The notes under the pieces are model-generated. The model saw only the letters and a list, made by a program, of their open reading frames with translations, had not been told where the DNA came from and ran no database searches. Both the position numbers and the translations under genes were made by a program. Shown one piece after another: positions 57,289-64,000 of a stretch of DNA of 64,000 bases (positions are counted from its first letter, which is position 1; each line of letters begins with the position of its first letter). The DNA is from WHTK01 sp965197795. GTDB lineage: Bacteria > Chloroflexota > Dehalococcoidia > DSTF01 > WHTK01. The DNA lies in the NCBI GenBank assembly GCA_965197795.1, contig OZ240228.1:496001-560000 (forward strand), in the 5' to 3' direction.

Positions 57289-60200
57289 CTATCCCCCCGG
57301 ACCCGATACGGTGAAGCTCAGCGAGTTGGACAGTTTCCTGCCGCTGTCGTCCTTGGTGCAGACGGCGCCGTCGGCGTCGCAGTCCGTGGTTGCCGGGAGT
57401 TCGATGGTCACGTCCCCGCTGCCTTGCGGCTCTACCGTGATGAGCCAGGAAATGTTGCTGGGCTTGTCCGTTCTTTGCGCCCTCTCCACGGACCCTCCCG
57501 TTACATTGAAGGCGTGGTCCCTCATGGTCTTGTAGCTCAGCTTGAACTCCTCGCTGAACTCGATCTCGAAGGTGAACTCGGACGAGCCGTCGTGGGAGGT
57601 CGGGGCGGCGACCTTCAGTCGGACGGTGAGCGGCACCGGCGCCGCCGCCACTTCGATCTTGAAGCTGGCCGTCTCATCGTATTCAGTCCAGGTCCGGGCG
57701 TCGGAGCTGACGGAGAGGTAGTAGGATTTGTCGGCTATCGACCAGCCTTCCGCACCACCGGGGTCCTCTTCAGTAGCAGCCGTTTCCTCGGTGGGATAGG
57801 TCTGCGGAATGAGTGCGAACGAGCCGGTTCCGCTCGGATCGACCCACTCGATGACGACCAAGTAGGTTGTCTCCGCCGCCAGTTGCGGGCAGGAGCCCGC
57901 ACCCGCCGGCGCCTCGAAGGCGACCACGCCCGGCGCCGGGAAGCTCGACGGATTGGTCAGGGTGCAGTGCGCGTCGCCCGGCTCGCCTTCGCTCGCGACG
58001 CCGTTGATGGTGACCCGGAGGTGGTCCCCCACGGTCGACCCGTCGAGGAAGTGTGAAACCTGGATGCCGACGGAGCCCAGTGCGTAACCGCCGGTCTTCG
58101 CGCCCGTCGTGAATGCCTGGGCAAACCCGGATCGAGCGGCGTTAAGGGGGCGCGTAACCCCGGTGGCGTCGTTTACGCCCAGGTTGCCGACCAGGAACTG
58201 CGGCCTCTTGCTTACCTCCGCCGTCGCGGCGCTGGTCAGCGTTTCGCTGTTGCCTTTGTCGTCGATGAATGACACCTTCAACTTGATGGTTTTGCCCTGG
58301 TCGTCGTCGGTGAGCGTGTAGGTGGAGCCTGTTGCGCCCGCGATGCCGGCGTCGGCGCCTCCACTGGTGCGTATCCACTGGTACTCGAAGGAAACGTTGG
58401 TGAGCCCGTCGGCGTCGGTAATACCCGAAGTATCCGCCGTTAGGATCTCTCCTACCTGGGGCGTCCCGTCGATGGTGGGCTGGCCCGTGGCCTGACGGTT
58501 GGGAGCTGCCGCCGCCACCTCTTCGGTCGCATCGCTGGCCAGCGATTCGATGGTGTTCCGGTCGTCGACGAATCTCACCCTTACCGTGACGGTCTTGCCC
58601 TGCTCGTTGGTGGTGAGCGTGTAGGTGGAGCCTGTTGCGCCCGCGATGCCGGCGTCGGCGCCTCCACTGGTGCGTATCCACTGGTACTCGAAGGAAACGT
58701 TGGTGAGCCCGTCGGCGTCGGTAATACCCGAAGTATCCGCCGTCAGGGTCTCTCCTACCCGGGGCGTCCCGTCGATGGTGGGCTGGCCCGTGGCCTGACG
58801 GTTGGGAGCTGCCGCCGCCACCTCTTCGGTCGCATCGCTGGCCAGCGATTCGATGGTGTTCCGGTCGTCGACGAATCTCACCCTTACCGTGACGGTCTTG
58901 CCCTGCTCGTTGGTGGTGAGCGTGTAGGTGGAGCGGGTGGCCCCGATTACCAGGCCCCCGGCCCTCCACTGGTAGAAGAAGGTGGCGTTGGTTATCCCGT
59001 CGAGGTCGGAGATGTTCGAGGTGTCCGCCGTCAGGGTCTGGCCCACGCGGGCCGTCCCGTCGATGGTGGGCTGGCCAGTGGCCTGACGGTTGGGCGCCGC
59101 AATCACCGCGCCCGTCGCATCGCTGGTCAGGGTCTCCTGCTTGTCCGCATCGTCGGTGAAGGACACCCGGACCTGGATGGGCTGCCCCTGCTCGCTGGAG
59201 GTGAGCAGGTAGCTGGATCCGGTGGCTCCGTCGATGTCCGTACCGCCGGAGATCCACTGGTAGCTGTAGGAAACGTCGTCCAGCCCGTCCTCATCGGCAA
59301 TTGATGACGTGTCCACCGTCAGCGTCTCCCCCACCTGGGTGGTCCCGGTGATGGTGGGCTCACCTGTGGCCGGGGTGTTCTCGGCTGGCGCGGCCAGTCT
59401 GACGGCGACCTCTTCCCCCTCCGGCAAGTCCAGTCCCCGGTCGTTCCACTGGAACTGGATGATGGAGATGGAGTCCCCTTCCAGGGTCGATGCGTCGGTA
59501 GAGGCGAATTCGTCCGTCCCCACCACCAGGACAAAGTCGGCAGTCAGTTTTGGCATCACTGAGAGAATCAGCTTACCGTTCAGAACCCCCAGGGCTCTGA
59601 CGGTGTAGCTGGAGCCGTCCAACGTGATGGTGTCGGGCGAGAGAGCACCCAAAATGTTGGTTTCCGGCGAAGACAGGAATGTCGTATAGCCGGCGAAATT
59701 CTCTCCGGTCCCTACCGTCAAGGTCGCCGACCATATCGGTTCTTCCTGTGCAGTTCCAAAGGCTTCGGCCGAGGTGGGAACGCCAAACACCCAGGGGCGG
59801 GCCTGTTTGATGGACAGGACGTCGTCTCTGGTGATCTTGAACTCGATCTCCATTGCGAAGGGTTCGTCGGGTCCGGGGTTGTACAGATCCCCGAAATGGT
59901 CATGGATGTCCTGGAGATGCCGGCGCAACTGGTCAATTTGAGCGTCGTTCATGAGGAGTTGTCCTCGCGGCACCTGGTTGGAGGTCACCAGGGTGGTGTA
60001 TGAACCGGACAGGTCCAACAGGATTTCCTCGGGCACCGAGTGTGCGTCGGGATTGGTGACCAAGTCCTCGCCGAGTTGTGTGTTGACGTAGTAGCTCCCC
60101 TCCGTTCCGTAGATAGGGTCGAAGCTGACGGCCACGCCGTTGGCCAGCTCGTCCGAGTAGTTGGGATGGACCAGCACCCCCATCGCCGTCGCCAGGTGGT

Positions 60201-63200
60201 CGATGCGGTGGAACCCGCGTTCAGTGAAGGCCCGGAAGTTCCACAGGCTGGCCCACACCCCTTTGATGGACTTGTCGATGCCGTCTTCCTCTGTCTCCTC
60301 CGGGTCCTGGGTCTTGGAGTCGTACAGCCCGGCGCCGCTGAAGCCGGGCAGATCCTCGTTGTTGGTGCTGGACCGATAGCGCAGCGATTGCCCTTCAGGG
60401 TAGGTGGCGTGCATCTCTTCCAGCTCGTCGATGATCCAGTCGGGCGTCTCCCCCTTCTTGATCTTCTTGCGGAGTTTCTTGAGTTCTTTCTCCTGGGTGT
60501 CATAGTCCGACTGGAAGTCCGGGTCTTCCAGCATCTCTTCGATATCGTCATAGAACCCGTTATGCTTCATGAACTTGTCGTAGAAGTAGAAGGGCACCGC
60601 GAAGCCGTCGGGGACGGTTCCATCGGGAAAACCCAGCGTCCGCAGCACGGCCACGTTGGCTGCCTTGACGCCGAACGCATTCCAGTCGTCGAAGCCGATG
60701 TCGTCCAGGTCGGTGATCTGGGTGACTGTGAGGTCCCGTTCCGGGGTCTGGGTGCGGGGAGGGCGCGAAGCGGCGAAGTAGGCCTCGACTTCGGCGGGAG
60801 TGGCGGCGCGGATGGAGTAGCCGTCCGCCGTGACGCTGTAGTGGACGTATCTGCCGATGAGATCATCGATGTCGCCGTCGTCGAGGGCGTCGCGAATGAA
60901 GGCGTTGGGGACACCGTCCTGGATGGCCCGCAGGTTGACGTGGGAAAGCGGTGTCTGGGGTACGGTGGTGATGAGGCCGGCGACCCGGGAAAGCTCGTTG
61001 GGGATAGTCTCGTAGATCACCACGTCGTGCGGGTCGGGGCGTTCCTCCAGCGACATGAGCCTGAGGAAACCGTACCCCTCCCCAACGTTGAGGGGGAGGA
61101 ATGGAACATCTGGCAGGATGTCCTCTCTCAACACCACATTGATCCGGGAATCATCGTAGAGGGCCCGTTCTCTGTGATAGAGCGGCAGGGCTCTCCTCGG
61201 CATCGGGTAATAGGCAAGGTTGTCATCAAGCAGCGACATGCTGGCTGCCAAGACCTCATACGAACGGGCCACATGGCCGAAGGGGTATACATCCATAGGC
61301 TGAAACTGGTAGCGGTAGACGCCCAGGGAACCATCGGGAGCAACCACATTTGGGTGGTATATGATCTCACCGCCCATGTACCCCTGTCCCCAGAGTGGGT
61401 CGACCCAGAGACCGATTGCATCCCCGAAATCGGGATGTATTCGGTGGGTCTCGGTGTTCATGAAATAGATGCCAATGTTGTTGGTAGACACGCCGATAAT
61501 GTAGAACTTGACAAACTCCAGGTCCTGGAGATGGCGGTGATAGGGAACGTCTCTGCCCTTGTAGGAAAGCGCCTCAAATGTCTCACGGTCGGGAATGGCC
61601 ACCGCGCCATCTCGAAAAGGGACCGCCCTAGCGGGGTTCAGCGGGTTCATCCCCACCGGGTCCCCCAATTCGGTGATGTCGTCGATGCAGTCGTTGTCGC
61701 TGTCGGCCGGGTCGGCGATGAGGAACTTTTCCACCCGGTAATGCTCCCTGGGGAGCGGGGACAGCTGCTCAGTCAGCGTTGTTGTGCCGTCTTCGCCCAG
61801 GGTCACCGAGACCGGGAACTCTCGTTCGGAGTCCAGGGCCGGCCGCACGTAGAGCACGAAGTATTCCTCGGTGGTGGACTCGACGATAGCGGGAACGGCT
61901 TGTACCGCTACCGCCGTTGCCGCCGCGGCCTGCTCGCCAACCGTACACGCCACGACTGATACCTTGACGGTCCTCTGACTGGTCAGCGTCTCCAGGCTGC
62001 CTCTGTCGTCATAGAACGACACCCGCACGCTAATGGTCTTGCCAAAGTCAGCCGTAACCAGGGTGTAGGTCGAAGCCGTGGCTCCTTCGATGTCGGAGGA
62101 ATTGCTCCCGAAGTGGCTGCGGACCCACTGGAATCTGAACGCGTCATCGTCGAGCCCGTCGGGGTCGGCGATCCCGGACACGACCGCCGTCAGCGATTCG
62201 CCGACTTCGACGGTGCCGCTGATGACGGGCGCGCCGGTCGCGGCACGGTTGGCGCTCACCCTGAGAATCCTGTCGGTGCCTGGTCTGTTGGAGGTGGCGA
62301 TGTACAGAGCCCCGTCGGGGCCGAGCACCGGGGTCCGCAGCCGGCCCTGGCTGCCGTCGAGCTCCGGGACGACGATCTGACTCGCGAAATCGCCCTGTTC
62401 GGTGAACTCGAAGACCCGCAGCGACTTCGTCTTTAGCGTGGCCACCGCGAGTCGCCCTTCCCACTCCCCCCAGTGGGGGCCATCCAGGAAAATGGCCCCG
62501 CTGGTCGCCAGAGTGGGGAATCCCGAGGACCATCTGGCCTGGCGGGCAGATGGGAACTTCGCCAGGTCGGTCATGGGGACGCCGGCCTCGTCGGAATAGT
62601 CGTAGAAGGCCAACGTGCCGTCGTCCGGGATCGGGTCCCAGCCGTAGTTGCCCCCTGGTGCGAGCAGATTGATCTCGTCGTCGTGTTTCGGGCCGTGCTG
62701 CACCAGCCACATCTGGTCCGTGCCCGGGCGCAGAGCCAGGCCCTGGGGGTTGCGGAAGCCGTAGGCGTACACCGGCGAGGAGGCGCCGAACGGATTGCCG
62801 GGCGCCGGGGCGCCCGTCCGCGGGTCTACGCGGAGGACCTTGCCGCCCAAGGACGTCAGGTCCTGCGCGCCCGTTACCACCCGCCCGTCGCCGGTCGCGA
62901 TCCATAGATATCCCTCCGGACCGAAAAGCAGCCGGCCTCCCGAGTGCCAAGGGCCCGGACCGATCGGCATGCCCTTTACCAGGGGATCGACGACGCGTGT
63001 GGCTTCGTCGTAGTCCGCGTCGATCGTCCAGGCGATCACCTGCATCTCGCGTCCGGCGTGCCCCTGGAGCGTGTAGAACCGCCGGTTGGTCGAAAAGTCC
63101 GGGTCCACGGCCAGCGCCTGCAGACCGGCGAACCCGTCGACCAACAGATCTCCGAGATCCGCGGCGACCCGCTTGACGGTGCCATCGGTCAGCCTCGCGT

Positions 63201-64000
63201 TCAGCACGCCGGCGCGCTGGGTGAACAGCATCGTCCCGTCCGGGGTGAAATCAATTCCCCAGGGGTGGGACAGGCCCGTGACTATTTCCGTCACCATCAG
63301 TTCCGGACCCGATTCGCGGGCGCCCACGACGGCGGACGAAACAGACTCCGCGGACTTGCCGGGGCCGTGCCCGTCGGTGTACGACGCCTCGGCCTTGAGC
63401 AGCATCCCTTCGTCTTCTTCGGTTGGAACGTAGCTGTCTCCGTCGTCGTAGGCCTCGACGCTGGTCCAGGCGGTTCCGTCGGAGGACCTGGCCCAGCTCC
63501 ACGAAACCGCGCCCGAAGACGCCGCAGGGCCCGAGCCGCCGCCTCCGAGGCCGTCGGGATCGCTCAACGCGGCGCTGACCACCGTCCCGACCCTCGGCCG
63601 CGCCGGAAAGAGCAAAACGGTTCCGGGCCGATCCGCCGCCTTGAAAGCCTCGACCGATGGCGTGGCCTCGCTGGTCAGCGTTTCATAATTGCCACGGTCG
63701 TCGACGAACGCCACCCGCACCTTGATCCGCTTGCCCAGATCCTCGGCGACGAGCGTGTAGGTGGGCGAGCCGGTCCCGATGTTCGTCTCGGTCGCGCCGC
63801 CGACCCGCATCCACTGGTACGAGTAGGCCGCCCGGGTCAGCCCGTCGTCGTCCGACACGTCGGAGACCGCCGCGGCGAGCGTCCGCTTCACCTGCGGCCT
63901 GCCCGTGACCGTCGCCTCGCCGGCAGCCGGGTTGTTGATGAAGGAGCCGCGCACCTCGATCTTGTAGGAAAACGCGTCGGAGGCCCATCCCTGAGCGGCG
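57289..64000 (-). CDS. Giant secreted-type multidomain protein (partial): Ig-like repeats, glucose/sorbosone dehydrogenase, PEP/pyruvate-binding domain
   Basis: An open frame of more than 2230 codons entering from beyond the window. Numbering from codon 63954, residues about 1-210 are two Ig-like units (YSYQWMR pattern). About 225-590 is a PQQ-type glucose/sorbosone dehydrogenase beta-propeller (GLSHPWGIDFTPDGTMLFTQ; YGFRNPQGLALRPG; NYGWDPIPDDG). Another Ig-like unit follows. About 950-1395 is a PPDK N-terminal-like region (TPLSHVNLRAIQDGVPNAFI; SLRYRSSTNNEDLPGFSGAG; VWASLWNFRAF; EIEFKI...SIKQARPW). About 1520-1930 are four Ig-like repeats (GQTLTADTS..DLDGI), and a C-terminal beta domain ends at 57289. 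The signal peptide would be upstream. The function is unknown; probably extracellular. Confidence 0.88.
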   Translation of the reverse strand, partial: AAQGWASDAFSYKIEVRGSFINNPAAGEATVTGRPQVKRTLAAAVSDVSDDDGLTRAAYSYQWMRVGGATETNIGTGSPTYTLVAEDLGKRIKVRVAFVDDRGNYETLTSEATPSVEAFKAADRPGTVLLFPARPRVGTVVSAALSDPDGLGGGGSGPAASSGAVSWSWARSSDGTAWTSVEAYDDGDSYVPTEEDEGMLLKAEASYTDGHGPGKSAESVSSAVVGARESGPELMVTEIVTGLSHPWGIDFTPDGTMLFTQRAGVLNARLTDGTVKRVAADLGDLLVDGFAGLQALAVDPDFSTNRRFYTLQGHAGREMQVIAWTIDADYDEATRVVDPLVKGMPIGPGPWHSGGRLLFGPEGYLWIATGDGRVVTGAQDLTSLGGKVLRVDPRTGAPAPGNPFGASSPVYAYGFRNPQGLALRPGTDQMWLVQHGPKHDDEINLLAPGGNYGWDPIPDDGTLAFYDYSDEAGVPMTDLAKFPSARQARWSSGFPTLATSGAIFLDGPHWGEWEGRLAVATLKTKSLRVFEFTEQGDFASQIVVPELDGSQGRLRTPVLGPDGALYIATSNRPGTDRILRVSANRAATGAPVISGTVEVGESLTAVVSGIADPDGLDDDAFRFQWVRSHFGSNSSDIEGATASTYTLVTADFGKTISVRVSFYDDRGSLETLTSQRTVKVSVVACTVGEQAAAATAVAVQAVPAIVESTTEEYFVLYVRPALDSEREFPVSVTLGEDGTTTLTEQLSPLPREHYRVEKFLIADPADSDNDCIDDITELGDPVGMNPLNPARAVPFRDGAVAIPDRETFEALSYKGRDVPYHRHLQDLEFVKFYIIGVSTNNIGIYFMNTETHRIHPDFGDAIGLWVDPLWGQGYMGGEIIYHPNVVAPDGSLGVYRYQFQPMDVYPFGHVARSYEVLAASMSLLDDNLAYYPMPRRALPLYHRERALYDDSRINVVLREDILPDVPFLPLNVGEGYGFLRLMSLEERPDPHDVVIYETIPNELSRVAGLITTVPQTPLSHVNLRAIQDGVPNAFIRDALDDGDIDDLIGRYVHYSVTADGYSIRAATPAEVEAYFAASRPPRTQTPERDLTVTQITDLDDIGFDDWNAFGVKAANVAVLRTLGFPDGTVPDGFAVPFYFYDKFMKHNGFYDDIEEMLEDPDFQSDYDTQEKELKKLRKKIKKGETPDWIIDELEEMHATYPEGQSLRYRSSTNNEDLPGFSGAGLYDSKTQDPEETEEDGIDKSIKGVWASLWNFRAFTERGFHRIDHLATAMGVLVHPNYSDELANGVAVSFDPIYGTEGSYYVNTQLGEDLVTNPDAHSVPEEILLDLSGSYTTLVTSNQVPRGQLLMNDAQIDQLRRHLQDIHDHFGDLYNPGPDEPFAMEIEFKITRDDVLSIKQARPWVFGVPTSAEAFGTAQEEPIWSATLTVGTGENFAGYTTFLSSPETNILGALSPDTITLDGSSYTVRALGVLNGKLILSVMPKLTADFVLVVGTDEFASTDASTLEGDSISIIQFQWNDRGLDLPEGEEVAVRLAAPAENTPATGEPTITGTTQVGETLTVDTSSIADEDGLDDVSYSYQWISGGTDIDGATGSSYLLTSSEQGQPIQVRVSFTDDADKQETLTSDATGAVIAAPNRQATGQPTIDGTARVGQTLTADTSNISDLDGITNATFFYQWRAGGLVIGATRSTYTLTTNEQGKTVTVRVRFVDDRNTIESLASDATEEVAAAAPNRQATGQPTIDGTPRVGETLTADTSGITDADGLTNVSFEYQWIRTSGGADAGIAGATGSTYTLTTNEQGKTVTVRVRFVDDRNTIESLASDATEEVAAAAPNRQATGQPTIDGTPQVGEILTADTSGITDADGLTNVSFEYQWIRTSGGADAGIAGATGSTYTLTDDDQGKTIKLKVSFIDDKGNSETLTSAATAEVSKRPQFLVGNLGVNDATGVTRPLNAARSGFAQAFTTGAKTGGYALGSVGIQVSHFLDGSTVGDHLRVTINGVASEGEPGDAHCTLTNPSSFPAPGVVAFEAPAGAGSCPQLAAETTYLVVIEWVDPSGTGSFALIPQTYPTEETAATEEDPGGAEGWSIADKSYYLSVSSDARTWTEYDETASFKIEVAAAPVPLTVRLKVAAPTSHDGSSEFTFEIEFSEEFKLSYKTMRDHAFNVTGGSVERAQRTDKPSNISWLITVEPQGSGDVTIELPATTDCDADGAVCTKDDSGRKLSNSLSFTVSGPGG
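58317..58922. repeat. Two near-identical tandem 303-bp units in the giant gene
   Basis: Units 58317-58619 and 58620-58922 differ at only a few bases (for example gttaggatctc versus gtcagggtctc). Each encodes one 101-residue Ig-like repeat. The flanking repeats are much more divergent, so this pair arose by recent duplication or gene conversion. Confidence 0.85.

Overview
The window is about 64 kb of GC-rich bacterial DNA. It shows a twin-arginine lipoprotein solute-binding protein with a Gly/Thr linker, a homodimeric-type pyruvate dehydrogenase, a phthalate-dioxygenase-like Rieske oxygenase, remnants of phthalate-catabolism-like genes, and many degraded insertion sequences. This fits an environmental bacterium, possibly a Chloroflexota lineage of the SAR202/Dehalococcoidia type. 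That placement is an inference from gene content; there is no rRNA or marker gene to test it.

Region 1 (1-6.0 kb) holds three paralogous minus-strand genes for two-domain AhpD/carboxymuconolactone-decarboxylase-like proteins, around a peptide-type ABC solute-binding lipoprotein. In all three paralogues the second cysteine codon of the CxxC redox motif is replaced by an in-frame TGA. The reading frame and family sequence continue after it, and a short hairpin lies just downstream in each. They are best read as selenoproteins (CxxU).

Region 2 (6.1-14.5 kb) is a minus-strand metabolic operon in the order citrate/2-methylcitrate synthase, PrpD, PrpB, PDH E2, PDH E1, lipoyl synthase, Lpd. It is decaying: Lpd is cut off after about 49 residues by an insertion-sequence end, PrpD and PrpB carry several frameshifts, and E1 carries one. 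Citrate synthase, E2 and LipA remain open.

Region 3 (14.6-21 kb) has a double insertion of an integrase-core IS between two truncated genes, an intact Rieske oxygenase with a small partner gene, and several pseudogenes.

Region 4 (21.2-49.5 kb) lies between two direct copies of the 3' half of a tRNA-Lys gene, with a third variant copy inside, and looks like a composite genomic island. It carries a Phd/VapC toxin-antitoxin pair, a phage terminase small subunit, katG, a DUF4365 protein, a polysaccharide deacetylase, a DinB protein, a broken tyrosine recombinase and a SIMPL lipoprotein. Two IS1595-type (ISXO2-like) transposons stand out. Each has perfect 24-25 bp terminal inverted repeats and an exact 8-bp target duplication. 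One carries a RelA/SpoT-type alarmone synthetase; the other carries an N6-adenine DNA methylase fused to a specificity domain, with a 12-nt homopolymer in the gene. The second transposon sits inside an AbiJ-NTD4-like abortive-infection gene, which reads through cleanly when the insertion is removed.

Region 5 (49.5-57.1 kb) is further accessory DNA: an XRE regulator with a conserved partner gene, a NYN-domain nuclease, a second copy of the recombinase 3' end, a SAM methyltransferase, and a YrdB/RAMA gene pair that also occurs, partly degraded, at 32.5 and 35.6 kb.

Region 6 (57.3-64 kb) is one giant minus-strand gene of more than 2230 codons that runs off the window. It encodes a secreted-type protein with Ig-like repeats, a glucose/sorbosone dehydrogenase domain and a PEP/pyruvate-binding (PPDK-like) domain. 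Its 6.7 kb of unbroken frame argues that the frameshifts elsewhere are real decay, not a high sequencing error rate.
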